A stretch of 64,000 bases of DNA from Syngnathus acus (GCF_901709675.1 NC_051104.1:5129501-5193500); one strand, 5' to 3'; positions 1-14,089 are shown, counted from the stretch's first letter. Numbers and translations: made by a program. The notes: generated by a model not told the origin, from the letters alone.

Positions 1-1762
1 CAACTAGGTCAGTATCCCTTTTGCTTCTAAGCCCCCACATGCACTTTGTGTGTGTGTGTGTGTGCAGGTTTCCTGGAGAGCATGATTGATTAAGCTAGTG
101 AGCAATCGGAGTCGGACAATTGAGCGTGAGAGCGAGAAGGGAGATCTATCATTGTGAAGGCTCACGCCGAAGCTTGGCACTAGATAAATGGGCCCAAACG
201 AGTGTGTGCATGTATTGTGGTCATCCGTGAGTGCATGTCGGGATAGCTTCCCTTTACAACGACGACACAAACACAATCTTTCTTCTCAAAGAATGACTAT
301 TCAAAATACTACGAAGAAGTGACATCCTTTTACGATGAATGACTTACTTGGTCAATGTGTTGTGGTTTGTGACTCGGACTTTCAGTGAGGATGTCACTTT
401 TGAAATGTTTATAAATATTTGTGATGTTTGACCTTAACGCCATTCACCCGTAGACGGGCAGGAGACACGGATGAAAATTGAAAAGTGGAAGACTAAACAT
501 CGGCGAAGAATTGCAAGTACCAGACAAAACAAAGCTGAGAAACAGCGATAACAGAAACAACTCAGCATTTCCCTTTTTGAAAGACTAAAACTGTTCGAGT
601 CAACAGTGTCGACGTTACTGTACATATCCAATGGGCAATATAAGAACATCAGAGGGGGGGGGGAAATGTTTTTCAGAATTTCGATGAGCGGCCTGTTTGT
701 GTTGTCGAGCCTCTGTTCTGAAGACTAGAACATAAAACGTGCAGAGAAGAGACAGCTGGTGACTTCCTCTGACCACCAGCGTGCTCAAATGATGTGAGGA
801 AGACACTTTCAAACTGTCACCGTTTCTCTCCTTCGTGCTTCGCCTTGGCCATTCCACACGTTGCCTGTTATGTTGTTTTCTTGCCTCTTATATCTTCTTG
901 CCCTCTCGTTTCGCCTCCGTTTCTTCCGAGGCCTTTCATCTTCCCCATAATATTCCTCCATCTGTCTCTCCTTTTTGTCCTTCTGCCGTTCGCAGGTGCA
1001 AAATGTCGAGCGGAGGCTCAGGGACTTGCCAGCGTGAATACAATGGCGGCATTTTATTGCCATGGAAGCTGCCTACTGATACCAATACCGGCTTCCTGTT
1101 ATCTGGTACTGGTCCAGCAGTCATGACTGCAAACATAATTACGCTGTCACCCTTGGAAACCACACTATGAAGGTTACGTTTCCCCCTGGCTTCTTTTAAG
1201 AATATTTATCGAAAGACAAATTGATGTCATGTTAATGGTAATTACTGAAAGAGAAAAAATGCAATACAATTGCTTTTTGGAGTTACTTTGGAGAGAAGCA
1301 AATATAAGAAAAGGATGATTAAATTCCAATCACTGGCGCAGAGACAGGAAATTAGCATATCAAAACCAAGTAGTCAAGTTTTTCATGCACAACAGCTTGC
1401 ATACAAAATGAGCATGCAGATGACAAGTAGTACACCAGATAAACAACCTCATGCATAAAATGGAGGGGAAAAAAAACCCTCAAATATTATTTGGTTACTT
1501 TCAATCTTCCAAACTCGACACAGTTGTTCAAATTTGCTACACTTGGTGAAAACACCACAAGAAGACGGAGAAAAAATAAATTGATGCTTCCATGAACTGC
1601 ACTGCCAGGCCTTACTAATTCTTAACAGTTCCAAGCACGATACGAGAAAGTCAATCTGAATCGTCACATTGAAACCTAAAATATTAGGTAACATTTTTTT
1701 GCATCCTCACATATAGCTTGTTCAACAAAGACCCAATTTTGGGAAGAAAAAAAAAATCCTAC
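1..1762 (-). other. kcnh2: kcnh2 intron 2 (partial), no exon seen
   Basis: This stretch lies downstream (leftward, minus strand) of kcnh2 exon 2, whose donor GTAGGA begins at 1762, so it is part of intron 2; exon 3 must lie beyond the window. It holds a short TG microsatellite at about 47-64 and a G-run at about 651-662. Open frames here (for example 794-1170) show no recognisable domain and look like chance. Confidence 0.7.
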
Positions 1763-1993
1763 CATCTTTGCGGTAAAGGTTGATCTCCACTTTCCTCTCT
1801 TCAGAGCCCAGCAGGGCCTGCGCCATCTGAGCGATGGCCAGACGTTTGGTTTCGGGTCCATACAGAAAGTTACACGTGCACGGCTTCTGCATGATCTCGG
1901 CTCGCGAGTAACCGCACATGAGACAGAAGCCATCGTTGCAGAAGATAATGGCGCAGTTCTCCACTCTTGCATTGGCAATGACGAACTTGCGAC
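1763..1993 (-). CDS. kcnh2: kcnh2 coding exon 2: PAS domain of ERG K+ channel
   Basis: This exon encodes most of the N-terminal PAS (eag) domain of an ERG-type voltage-gated potassium channel, a plasma-membrane channel that carries the repolarising IKr current in heart and modulates neuronal firing. The minus-strand frame reads [20 protein letters not shown] and continues with [32 protein letters not shown] and YRKDG, which follow the hERG PAS core closely. Acceptor tctttag precedes 1993 and donor GTAGGA follows 1763. The exon is 231 bases, the length I recall for human KCNH2 exon 2, and its phase matches exon 1. The reading resembles KCNH2 more than KCNH6, and the SRKF junction argues against KCNH7; I cannot tell which teleost paralog (a or b) this is. 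Confidence 0.93.
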
Positions 1994-3926
1994 CTAAAGA
2001 AAAAAAAAAAAAAGGTGGTTATAGTGAGATGCAAATACTTTTGCATAAATATTGCTTTTCAATGTATGTCCAACCGATCAGCGCAATCAAGCACTGATGA
2101 GTACATCCTGGTCTCCTTCCTGAAGACAAACATGACCATAAAGCGCCCTAATGAGCTGCATTTCCTCGAGACTATGATAAGAAATGGTGAGATTCCAAGA
2201 AAGGGGCTGCAAAGGGATATTTAAGATTCAAAGTGTTCCTTTTTTTTGCAGGACAGCCGCAACTGCAAACACATTTTGGCACCGCTAACAAGGCCTTATT
2301 TCAAGTGAAACATTTCAATTATAAGGACGACAAATTCTTGGAGGCAAGAAAAAAGATTTGTCAGTAGATGATTGCGACTGGCAGAATTCATTAGGGATCG
2401 TAAATAACTATGATTCAGCGAGAGGATTACTGTATTGGGGAATATGAGGCCGGCAGGTCATTAAAAGCATCACGGTCCCAATAAAAAAAATAAAAAAATA
2501 AACATTTTGTGTTGTTTGCATTCCATTTTTGTCTTGTAAATTGGCTTCAAGGATTTCAGGTTCACAGACACACAAAGGTATCGAATATGAAATCAATATT
2601 TTGCTATTTTTGCAAACGAAGCTTCATGAAACAATGATATTTTTTACTCCTTGAAATGGTGCTCTTGGTTTAAAGACAAACACTGGTGCAATGAAAATGT
2701 ATTAAATTCCCACTTCAAATCACGAATGCCATCTCGAGAAGTCCAGAAATATCACAAGTGCTTCATGAAGCTTCATTTGCACATCGCTAGCAATTATCGC
2801 ACTGATCCCAGCTGCCTACCTCTTTCTTTACGAGCATGAACATAGTTTATCAAAGCAGCACATTGTGGATTCAACAGGCCATTCTCACTGGAGACATAAG
2901 TGATGGAAAGCCTGTTCACATATTCATGGAAACAGTGAAGATCCGTTGTGTGGTTGCGCTTGATAGCTCGCCTCCATGAATTAGCGGCAGCACTGGTCCG
3001 CCGAGGCCCATAAAACTTGATAGGTTTGTCTTGCTGCAACGAGCACTTGGTAATGCCACGGCAGAAATGCCAGTGTGCGAGCATAGAGTACATTTCACTT
3101 TTCTGCCTTTTGACTATGTGCTCTTTAGTCATTGGTAATGGCCTGGAAGCAAGATGGCTTGTTTCATGCTGTTTAGCTCGTTTAGAGAACTTGATTCGTT
3201 TTTTTGCGCACAGTGTGTCTGTGATGACATACGATCGAAAGATGCACACGAGGAGATGGAATCAATAAGTAGAATGAACCTTGTCAAACAAGTCATAGTT
3301 GACAAATGTTAGTCGTGTCTTGCTCTGTGTTTTTTGGTTTTGCATTTGAATGTACGCAGATCATTTTTCGTTTGTTAGGGATCGTCTTTTGGTTTTGGAA
3401 ACGGTCGCGTGTCTTCCGTCTCTCGCCATGTCGGCTGCATCTCACGTTTCTTATTTGCAACCCTCGCAGCTCCTCGACGCTGCAAGTCGTTCTCACGCCT
3501 GGCCTACACTACCCTTCTTTAAAAAAAAAAAAATGTTTCCAGTGTTCAGACTGAGACAGCACATAACTGAAAGTCATTGCATTGAAAGTCACAGGCTCTA
3601 TAAAAGGTGATGTAAAATATTTATAGTTTATCCCACACCTCACCCGCCACTCTGAGGATAAGCAAACAAATGATTTTGAATACAATATGCATCGTTCCCA
3701 TTAAATATTCACAAAGTAAAAGAACTTATCCGAACCCACGTTTGCTCTGACTCTGATTAACATCGTCAATGCACAACAATTAGCATTTGTTGTCGAGCCA
3801 TCTTTGCTATTTGTGACATCACTGGCAGTTCCCACTGGCAGCTTTTTCAGAAATTTCTCCCTAATGAGTTTTGGAAGGCCATAGATGGCTGATTAAAGAT
3901 TCGCTGCAGCTCAGAAGGAAAATATT

Positions 3927-3941
3927 CACACACACACACAC
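3927..3941. repeat. CA dinucleotide microsatellite
   Basis: About seven CA units in a row in kcnh2 intron 1. Tracts of this kind are abundant and often polymorphic in fish genomes. Confidence 0.9.
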
Positions 3942-6900
3942 GTAGAAATGTATCCACGTGTAAATACACACACACGTTTCAAAGCAGGACTCGCCAACGC
4001 AGACTGAATAATTCACTAAGAGGCAGACTTTGAGGGCTCCTCTGCAGTCTGCCAGTTCGTGCATGTGCGAGCTGTGTGTCTGCGTGCGTGGGTGAGTGTG
4101 TATCCGTGAGTGTTATTGTGTTTGCTTGGAATCTCCCCGAGTACACCGCGTGGGCGGATGAGGAGGGAAGCCCATGTGCTAGAGGCACAAGTCCACACAG
4201 CAGCTCTCAGCCTGCTCGGCGCGCAGATGGCAGGATAAAGGGAGAGCGAGAGAAAGACAAAGGAGAGAAGAATATGAAGAATATTACGCAAGAGGCACAA
4301 AGCGAATTAGCACATTTATGTGTGTGTCACTGTTGCAAACTCCACAACAGGATGAGAAATTGTTTCAGCTCCCCGCTTCAAACTAGGCTATTACCATGGA
4401 AACAGAAGATTTCATATGACTGGATTTCCAAACAATGGGCTGTGAGAATATTTTTATCTGGTCGTGGTTGCAAATAAACTGATTTTAGAAAAGCGAGACA
4501 CGGCCTATAATTTGGAACTGGTTGTTAGTGTTTTAGTACAATGCGATATTTAGTAGTGGGTAACAAACACACTATTTTGTAGTCTCAATCAAACCATTGA
4601 ACAAAACAGCACTGGCGGAGCTAGAGGGGGGCTGCAGGGGCCCTGCCTCCCTCTGAAATATGCTTGGACACCCCAGGTGCCAGTCCAGATTGAGGTATTT
4701 TCAAAGAAATTCCAGAATTTTTTTCCCCACATTTCCCTCCATTCCCCAAATAAAATTTTTATCAGTGTTTTCTTTTTTAATGTTTGTTTTATGCAGCCCC
4801 AAGGACATCCAAAACCCACCAACAAGTCCTCAAAAACCAAAATAGTTGCTGCAAGACACATCCAATGTCTAGATCAAAACTATCTTTATAAATTACAGGT
4901 CACATAATTTTAGAGGAGAAAACGTGCAATCAATAGGCGACTTTGTTTTCTTCCACGCAACATGGCACCCAATCCCCCTCTACTGTCATTAACGGTGATA
5001 ATCCCATAATCACAGCAATCCTTAATGGTCTTGTTCGCTCCAACGTGTCTCAGGCTACAGTGTGTACAGCATCTCTCTCTCTGTCTTAATGAGGTTTTTC
5101 CAATTTATGCAAATGAGCATTAATCCCAAAGACCCCCGTGGACGTCTTGAGTCTTTGATTCGGTTAACTGACCTTTTCTGTGCCCCCCTTTTCAAGCCCC
5201 AAGAGAATGAAAAGGAACTCCGAACAGATGGGAAATTCATGAATAGATTTTTTAACGATACCAGAGAAAGGGCAGCAGGAGGCTGATGAAGAAGTGATAA
5301 ACAAGTAGAAGCTAAACGATCGGACAAAAGTACTGGAAATGATGTCGCTTAGGTCATAAAAGCTCGGGATGATAAGTTTTACAAATGAGAACTTCCTGAA
5401 ACATCTGTAGGCCTCGACGGGATTTGAAAACAAAATTTCACAGGTCTGATCCACGTGAAAAAAAACGATTGCAAAAAGTACCAGTATGTGCGCTACAATG
5501 AATCTTTCGTAAAAAGGTGCAATTGATGCGTCCCTGCTCAGTTATTATTTTATCCCAGCAGGTAAAGAAAAACCTGGAAGAGATGCTTGTGTTTGATGTT
5601 TTATGGCTTGGACACATTCTGATAATAGGCGCCCAATTTTATAAGTCTGGAGGGAGACGCATCACTAGGTGATGTATTTAAAGATCTAAGGAAAACGATC
5701 AGAGGGATGACGAAAAAGAAATTGATTTTTTTTCTTTTTTTGCAAAAGCTGGTTTGAGGGGTTTATGTATCTTCCCATAAAGTTCAACTGTCCCTAATGG
5801 GGCCACAAATGCTCTCCACTTCATTGAAGAGCAAAAACACAAACTGCAAATTGATAATGATGCAACAGCAATGCAATCACTAATCTGACTCAGTGCAGAT
5901 CAACCTTCTTTAGAGGAATTTTTTTTTCTGACATTTCATAGGAAAGGAAAGAAGAATGGATTTGAAATGAAAATGTCCTCCGATTGTGTAACGGTACACG
6001 ACGAGCAGAATCACATCGCAAACGTTCAAATGAAGTGTTGTTGAGCTCCCAGTAGCCATGACAACGAGTGAGCATGGTGAAGATTTGGAAGGCTGGAAAA
6101 TTGTGAAATTCAAGCAGTGGGGTCGGCCGCCAACAGAAGCTGCTACCTGGAGGTACTCAAATTATTCCCCAGTTTGTGAGTTTAGGAGACACCTCGACAT
6201 TCTCTCCCTGACAATTTGGGCAATGTGACCTGCACACTGGGTTGTTCTGCCATAGTTGGAAGCAAGGCTAGTCATGTGACCAGAAAAAATATTCTTGTTT
6301 ATAATGTTGTTGTTTTTTTATGACTTGCGAGTGATCAATGCAGATATTTTTTGGACGGAAATATGCATGCACTCAGCAGCTGTACTTCCACATCTTTTCA
6401 AAGGACGGCTAAAAGCGCCCCTCTCCCCACCCCACCCACCGCTGGGAACATGAAGGCCTCTCGCATTATGCAACTCATTGCCGAGCTCATCAAAGTACAA
6501 TGGAGCGGCGATGCGTCAAACTCCAAACACCCCGGCGGACGACCTGCTGTTGTTAGTAAACAACGTTGGTGAATATGACAGCCCTGCCATAATATTGGAG
6601 CTTAAGATGTTAGCAATTTGTAGAAGGGATTAGAAATATGACAATCTTTGATTTGCTAGTATTTTATTTGATGACATTTTTATTAATAGAAATATAAAAC
6701 ATAAATCAGGTTTCTATCATTCTGCAAGATTTCGTCACAATCTCACAATTCCTCGTTTCCATTAAACTTATAAATACCTTCCAATAACTTCTGATCATTT
6801 TTTTCTTTTTTTCTCCCCCAATTTGAATATTAAGGCTGATCATTTATTGGTTAAAGTTGATAGTTTGAGGTTATGTTGTTAGATCTTACGTGTATAGTGC

Positions 6901-8357
6901 CGAGAAAGAGAACGAGACAGTGGGAGGTTGTGTGGGTGGGTGTGTCGAGGGGGTTCAGTTACCATGGCGATGGAAGAGCGTGTGCGTACGTGCGCGCGGG
7001 TGTGTGTGCACTTTAAGCCGCCGAATGGTAACATCCTCAAGGGAGGACAGTGGATTCGAGCATTGTAATTGGCCAACGTCCTTCTCTGAGGAGCATAAGA
7101 AATAACAGAAAGCCCCAAAAGGTTGCCGTGGCCTCACATTGAGGTCACAAATGTTTTTTGTTGTTGTGGTACAGCGTGCAGTCTCACCCTCTACACCAAA
7201 ACGTGCGGAGAGCTAAAATAAAAAATAAATAAAATCATTCAGGTTACTTTTGGGATTAATTGGATGAGTCAGAGTAGTTGAAGGCAATTCCATCCGACAA
7301 GAAGTTCATTTAGAAATATTTTGAGGACTAATTTTGACATGCCGCTGAGATATTAAATCGAAAGTATTAGTTTTCTATTTGTCGACTCTGCCCATCAGTT
7401 ACATCAACTCGTGCAACACAGAACCAGTGAGCTCCCCTGACAATATTATTATATCATATTGGTCTGAATCACGGCTCGGAGCAAACGAAGCAACTGGAAT
7501 GATCTCAAATATGAATTATGCATCGTCAGTGAATGGCTGAAAATAAATAAACAGCACACCCTCAGGACAAACACTGACATTTCACAATGAGCCCACATGA
7601 GACCAAGACACAGTTGAGAAATTCCGAGCCGGACCTAAATACACATTTTGGAAATAAGATCAATTAGTTTCCTGAGATGACAAGATGACAAAGATGCTGC
7701 TCTACGTGAACATAAAAAGTACAAATAAAATATTCAAATAAAAAATCCCATGGATTTGCACAAAGGCCTTCCTGTAAGTTATGGAACTTTTCATGGAAGC
7801 AAACATGACTCTACCCATTGATTTTCCTCCAGCGGACATGTCGATAAATGCACGGCAAATAGCTTTGACCTCTTGCGCACGTCTGTGTCGAATATCGGAT
7901 TAGCGCCTACATCCTGACAGTGGACGTGTACCCTTGACCCGTTGGATTCAGAGATGTGCTTGGATCAGCATACTGCTGATGATGTCATAGCAATTCCATC
8001 ATTTTCCGTCCAAGAAACCAAATACTTTTGTTCAAAAGTGTGCAGCGGAATTTCTCCGTCCTTTTGGCCAGCACACCATCGATGACAACTGTTGTAGTTT
8101 TCTCTCCTTAATCATCTTTCTCCAAGGTTGACTATTAAGCATCCGCGGTGAGCGATCCCAGGACATCATTTCAAAAGCACTACGCCACAGCGGAAATAAA
8201 TTAGGCTGCCATGTTCGTCGGAGCGTGGAGATTGCTTTTCTCTCCAGACTCATTCCCACCTGCGATGGTTTCCATCACCAAACGCCTTCTGATTGTCGCC
8301 TGGATAAAGTTGATAAAGAGCCATCAAAGGAGCCAATTCTGTATCGGTTGTCTTCAT

Positions 8358-8436
8358 TCGGGTCGCGGGTAACCGGAGCCCATCACCGGCTGACTTTCAG
8401 GTACACCTCGGACTGATGGCCAATTAATCGCGATGC
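8358..8436. repeat. Degenerate dispersed repeat fragment
   Basis: The words GGGTCGCGGGTAACCGGAGC and CGGCTGACTTTCAGGTACAC are close to a very common fish interspersed repeat that I recall as carrying a 'gggtcgcgggtatgctggagcc' core. The copy is short and diverged, with no visible termini. A related word in opposite orientation occurs near 63092. Confidence 0.5.
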
Positions 8437-10554
8437 AAGTCTCACTCGATTCAAAATGATGCCAAGATTTGAGAGGATTGATTTGACCTAAAATGCATCC
8501 CGAGGAGAACAGACAGCTTACACAACGATGATTCCAGCAGAGATCAAACAACACATGCTGTCTGTTAACTCAAGTTTCTTTTTAAAGAAAGTCACAAGTT
8601 ACATGTTTTTTTTGTTGTTGTACAATTGCTCGGATAGTTTTAAGTAGTCATGTTGTCTACTCTTGGAAAACATCATGTTACAAGGCAAAATTTTCCATTA
8701 AGCCTGTGTTGAAAAATCAAAAATAAAGGGGTGACAAACTTTGATATTGAAATTTCTCAATTTTGCTAACGTGAAAATTGGCTTTCTCGTGTTTTCATCA
8801 AAGACATTAGTTTTTAAGTTGTTCCGACTTAAGCGTTAACCAACCGATTAATCAACAGCTAATCGATTATCAAACAAATCACTGATCAAGTAACCCAACC
8901 AGTTCCAAATCTCAGTTTTTTCTCTTTAGAACAGGACTATGGCCCGACAAATAAAAAAAAAACTTTCCAGCACCACCTGAAGAGGAGCTTCACTGAAATC
9001 CAAATGACAAACTGGAATCAAAGCAGAACAACGCCACCTTCTGGATCCGATGGGGCACTGACATCCGACCCCAAATGCAAGCGCAGTTGCTTATCTACTA
9101 ACAACACTTAAGTAGAAATGTTTTGGCATGGAATCAGCAAATTAAAACGCATCCACTGAACTGCCTCTTCTCCATCCACCACTTGATTAAACCACAGCCA
9201 TTAGGTGGGGCTCTCCATCGCCATTAGCATGCTTTGGTAGGCAAACTAAAAGACCCGCTCCGACCGCGGGAAAATTCTTGGTGGGGGGAAAAATGAGTCA
9301 CGGAGACATTTGGAAAGCACTCATGCGTGCTTATGGACCTCTCAGATGCACAATTTTGCTCCTCATAAATAATCATCCCACCCGGTAATGAAGGTGCAGC
9401 AACCTGCCGCTCGCTTGAACAGATGTAAATCTGTGATGAAGACATGTTGGCCAAGCGCAACCTGCGCAATGACGTGTGTCGGAAAGCGAGAGGTTCGCAG
9501 GATGAAAAAGGAGAGGATTGCGGGGATTAATGTCGAGGACTCACTTTCAAGGTCTTCACCTTGTGTACGACTCTGCTTTGTAGCCAACGTTTGGGGAACT
9601 TTTGATACCATTTTACTGACTGCACTTTACAGTAATGCAATCAACCTGGCAACCTGAGCTGATACAACAGCACCCTCCTCTTCATCGTGCCCCGGGGTGA
9701 ATTTCCAGAGAAACGGTGCCATTGTTCACCGCCTGGCTTCGTTTGAAGTCTGCTCACGCTTTCACGTTGGGAAAACATGAATGATACGCATCAAAGGTCC
9801 AGGAAGGGGGGTGTGAGGAACCTGCTTACACATTTTGCACAACGGACACCTTCTAGCTCCACGCCCAAAGACACAATGAAACATTTAGAGGATTAAAAAA
9901 AACAAAACTGTGTATCATTTTTTGGTTGAATAAACACATTTGCTGGGTTATTAGATTATTTTCCAGCCCGCAATAATGTAGCTTCAAGCTGCCAAGGACT
10001 CAACTGATAATTGCCGTTAAGTGCTACTAATGAATCACAATTGCAATACACATACTACATAAAGAAAGCAAAATAAATCTTGACTCTAAATGTGTCACTG
10101 TGTTTTGTTTTGTGCCACATTATTATCTGATCATCCACTTTGCTGGTTTCTGAGTACAGTACTGCTCCAAAGTTATCTCATGAGCGGGGACAAAGAACAT
10201 ACGTGGATGTCAATACCTTGCCATATAATTCTGAATATTACTATATGAACCAAAAAGAGTACACAAAAATACTTTAATATTAGTAGTGTTGACAACTAGG
10301 GCACACTTTTGCCTCAAGTATCATTGCAAATAAAGGCTCAATCAGCTTTTTTATTTTGCTGTTCTCCATTTGTTAATCACAGCTTACGTTATTGTACACA
10401 ATATGAAAGTATATTAAAGTACACAAACGTGCACAAAACCAGGGGAGTACACACTTTCACAATTATATGGCAAGCAGCTTGTTGCCTTCATTCAGAAGTA
10501 CCAAATCTTGTCATGGGGTTATTTAGCAATATTATTATTGGAATTTAAACTTAC

Positions 10555-10630
10555 TTTGACTGTCGAATTTCCTGATGATGGTGTCCAGGAAGGTGTTCTG
10601 CGGAGCCACATGCCCTCTCCGGACCGGCAT
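10555..10630 (-). CDS. kcnh2: kcnh2 coding exon 1 (start of ERG channel)
   Basis: The minus strand reads [17 protein letters not shown] then IIRKFDSQ, the near-invariant N-terminal cap of ERG channels; this segment regulates deactivation gating by contacting the channel core. The ATG is at 10630-10628, followed by 76 coding bases and a consensus GTAAGT donor, the same coding length I recall for human KCNH2 exon 1. The split codon joins exon 2 as A|GT, giving S-R-K-F as in hERG. I chose this start because it is the conserved family N-terminus. Confidence 0.95.
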
Positions 10631-11230
10631 CTTCGATGCGGTGGCCCCAGGACTTTATCAAGACTTTGCCTGACTTTATAAAGTGAAGGAGACGCTGACA
10701 GCTCGGTCCAGTCGGGGATGCAAGTTGCCCCGGATTTTTTTTTTTTTTTTTTTTCCCCACCGGTACTGAAAGTTGTCCTTCCTATGACGCGCAACTAATT
10801 ATGAGGCGTTCACAGCCTCCCGTTTGCAAGATGGGGGGAGCGACGGTGTCTGGTTCTTTCCCCCCTTTGGAGGTGATGGAGAGGGAGGAGGGTGGTTGTC
10901 AGGTGATATATCCTCCTCTCAGTGGAGCTCAGCCACAATACTCCTCTCATGGCGCACGACTGCACGCTCCTGTGAGGCGAACTAGGGGAGCGCGGCTGCG
11001 AGCGTCGCGGTGCTTGGAGCCAAGGAGGGCTGTTGCCTTTGTTTCGCTGCTCATTCCAGTTCTTCTTAAAACATGCAAATATAGTTGGAAAAATGTTCAC
11101 CTTGATGAGTATTTTGGACGTGCTTTGCGTAGCTCTTCTCCTCCTCGTCTTGCTCTTCCTCCTTCGCTGTGCGCTTTTTGCTGGATGACTTCAGCTCCGA
11201 CGGCTCTGGCTGCGCCTCGTTAACCCTTTA
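10631..11230 (-). promoter_or_regulatory. kcnh2: Probable kcnh2 5' UTR and promoter region
   Basis: Immediately upstream of the kcnh2 ATG the composition becomes GC-rich with many CpGs (for example 10950-11030 and 11190-11222), unlike the A/T-rich flanks, as expected for a CpG-type vertebrate promoter. It is interrupted by a T-run of about 20 bases at 10736-10755. No clear TATA box was seen, so the transcription start cannot be placed. Confidence 0.55.
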
Positions 11231-14083
11231 TGCCGCGACCACTCTGCTTTCTGTTGATTTGAAATGTTCAGAGCTACCTCCAATACAAAAACAAATATAC
11301 ATTGTTGCAGAATTAGTGGATGATCGTGAAATTTAATCAATTCCATGCACAAACCAACGCTAGAAATACGCACTCGTTTAATTGGAGACTAAATGTAATA
11401 ATTAGATGCAGGCTTGCGGCAACTAGTTAATTAAAATAAAAAAAATCTAGTGAGCACCCGATAAAAATGCCTCGCCAAAAACGTCAATCACAGCAATATA
11501 ACACGTACGACACATGTTTTTCTTTTTTTTCTTCTTTTTTTTTTATTAGGCATATGTATCGTTAGCATAGCAGTTCACTCAGCTCGCATGTGCCTATTGA
11601 GCACAATATAACATTAGCATTGAATTGCAATCCTGCACTAATGCTCACTTAAAAAATACTTCAACTTCCAAAGATGTATCCTTTTTTTTTTTTTTCATGT
11701 TTTACGGTTGCTGTGTAGTAAATTGTGGTTGCTCCAAACATATATTTTCCAAATCATCTAACTTCTAGAATGATCCTCAAGGGAAACATATCTTACTCCT
11801 ACTGTGGCAAAAATTCTCATGAGAAGAAATGCCAACTAAACCAATTTTAAGCATTTATGAGGCTGTTGGTGACAAATAAATGAGATTGCATTGTGTTCCA
11901 CTGCAGGTCAAACCTCGTACTGATTTGATACTGCGCGTGCTATTTTTTGCAAAAGTTTCAACTATTTGAGATATGGTAACTAAGCCATTTTTTCACTTTC
12001 AACCACTCAGAATGTTCAAATATTTCATATGACACAATTGGAGCCTTGAAAAAGTATTTGACGCGCCACACAAGGAAATAATGCGATAAAAACGGAAATG
12101 CATGAAAATAACAATGTGTTTAAAGTTAAGAATTATAATAAAGTCAACGTACCGCTACTGCAATGGGTTAGAAATGTCAGCTCGGTGCCATTTTGACCGG
12201 CGACATATTTTGAAAAACTAGATCCCTTATTTTTTTCAATGCTTTCTCAATGATGCAACAAAAAAAACAAAACAAAAAATGTCCTCATGACAAACTGGGA
12301 CTGGTATTACCTCACAGGCTCATGTACGTCATAGCACGGGGCTCCCCTTACGTCACACAGGGCTTGTTGCCTTCAAAGGCTGTCGGAAATTATACTACTA
12401 AGTCTATCACTGCACTGGAGCAAGTAGAAGTACTGTGTGGACTTTAGGATTAAAGAACCACGCTTTTTACTGATGCAAAAGTGTCAAAGAAATATTTTCA
12501 AGATGACAAAAAGGCTAAGAAAATAAACACACCAATATAGAATACATAGTTGCAAATATTAACTTTGTTACATGTTCTTCTGAATTTAATTTGACCCCTA
12601 AACTTTTGAATGGCCTGACACTTTCACAATGAACAGTAGCTGTTCAGATTCTTACAATGCAAGTCATTGAAGAGTTGCATTGATAAGTTTACGTAAGTTT
12701 ATTTTTTCCATTTTAAATACCTGAATGGATCAAACATATTATTGGAGATGACCACATACTGTGGTCACATATAGTTCAAACTGCTTGTCCTTCACTGGCT
12801 TTATTGGATCTTGTGTAAAAAATGTACGTCAGGGTAGAATTCATTTTTTCCAGACCGCAGCAACCGAGGCGGCTCCCCGGTTCATTCTGAGGCTTTCTCC
12901 TTAAATCCATTAGAGCAGGATGTGTCACGAGCAGATCGAGTATAAAACGGACTTGTTTTCAGTTGCGTCAGCAAAAGGCCCCTTAAGCAACGCTGCTACT
13001 CACAGCACGGCATTGATCAAAATGACCCGCAATCACAAAGGCGTTCATTTTTTTCCACTGATCACTGTTTTAATGATTGGTAAGAGGTGATGAATTGCAG
13101 CCCTGCGGTTGGATGAGGCCCGAGGAACCATTTGTCAAAAAGTGACATTTTAGTATGAATTAAAAATGCATCAGTTCCCACTCCTATTACACACTGGAGT
13201 ATTCACGACATTAGCTGAGAGTCAGAGGAGGCGAGTTGACCAGCCTTCCATCTTCAACACCCTTATTTAGTCAGGACGTGAGAGCAGGGAGGAGGAGGAA
13301 AGGATAGAGGGGTGAAGAGGAGAAAGAGGATAGGGAAAAAAAATATGTGGTATATCTCTTGTGGATCGCTTTTTCACGAAAGACAAAAAACAGTGCGCAG
13401 TGAATACCACACAAGCACCTTATCGCAGCTCAGCAGACCTTTCCTGTTCAATTTTAATCCCCCCTGTGAAAACCATATCAATATATATACAATTACAAAC
13501 AGTAGGTGTAAAAACGGCTTAAGTTGATCTTAACTGCATCTTGAATTTGTTTGATTTCGAGACTATAAAGCATTCTGGGAAGAACATCCCAACAGCATCT
13601 CACTTTCTTTCACTGCATGGTGACATCATGTTCACGTGGGTGCTCGCCAGGTGCTTTTCTGTTTCCTCCTCTTGGCCAAACGACATGTACAGTATGTTAA
13701 GAATGAATAATTCCTGTCAGCACTCCTGACAAAAGCAATGGTAGAGAGAACTGGATTTGGTCCCGGGGCATTTACAGCTTGCAGCTGCCCACTGGTTGAT
13801 GTGGGCAAAGGTTATGTTTTGATGTAGCGAGGACTGTACAGTGAGACCTCAAAGGTGGAAAACAATCTGCTCTGTTGCTTTGTTTAGACTAAAACTTCCC
13901 AAGAAAAAAAAACTGTGTCAGAACAGAGACATGCAGTGCTTTTTCCATTTTTGGCAGTTGTCATGGCATTTTTCCTTCACCTTCTTTGGTGATGTAGTAG
14001 AGATCCATATTGTCAATTTATCTTCCTTTGGATAGAAAAAAAGAAATGCGCAGTTGAAAAAATATATTTCATGTGTACAAAGG
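11231..14083. other. Intergenic region between kcnh2 and sspo
   Basis: About 2.9 kb between the kcnh2 promoter region and the sspo 3' end, A/T-rich with T- and A-runs. I see no open frame with a recognisable domain and no RNA gene. A less A/T-rich patch near 12850-13120 contains TATAAAAC (about 12942) and TGCGTCAGCA (about 12965), but without a following exon this is not a gene call. Confidence 0.55.
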
Positions 14084-14089
14084 TTTATT
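14084..14089 (-). terminator. sspo: Candidate sspo polyadenylation signal
   Basis: TTTATT on the plus strand reads AATAAA on the minus strand, about 355 bases beyond the sspo stop codon at 14444-14446. The intervening sequence would be the 3' UTR. Other AATAAA motifs on the minus strand (about 15188-15213) lie in the last intron and could serve a transcript that fails to splice. Confidence 0.45.

Larger units (their letters stand above)
1994..10554 (-). other. kcnh2: kcnh2 intron 1 (8.6 kb)
   Basis: Large first intron between donor GTAAGT at 10554 and the acceptor before 1993. It carries a CA microsatellite (3927-3941), many A/T runs, a degenerate dispersed repeat near 8358-8436, and an X-box-like palindrome at 6958. 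No open frame inside it has a recognisable domain. A large first intron often holds enhancers, but nothing here can be identified as one by eye. Confidence 0.75.

Noticed and set aside
794-1170. Two overlapping plus-strand frames of 110-111 codons
   Set aside because: Lie in kcnh2 intron 2, hydrophobic/low-complexity, no domain; expected by chance in this sequence.
4611-4861. G-rich patch with a 90-codon minus-strand frame resembling a transposon relic
   Set aside because: No terminal repeats or transposase motifs could be seen; too diverged to name.
10801-11223. 140-codon plus-strand frame opposite the kcnh2 promoter
   Set aside because: Falls in GC-rich promoter sequence where long spurious frames are common; no recognisable domain.
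12850-13120. Possible promoter (TATAAAAC plus TGCGTCAGCA) in the kcnh2-sspo interval
   Set aside because: No exon, donor or conserved frame follows on either strand; both words are short enough to arise by chance.
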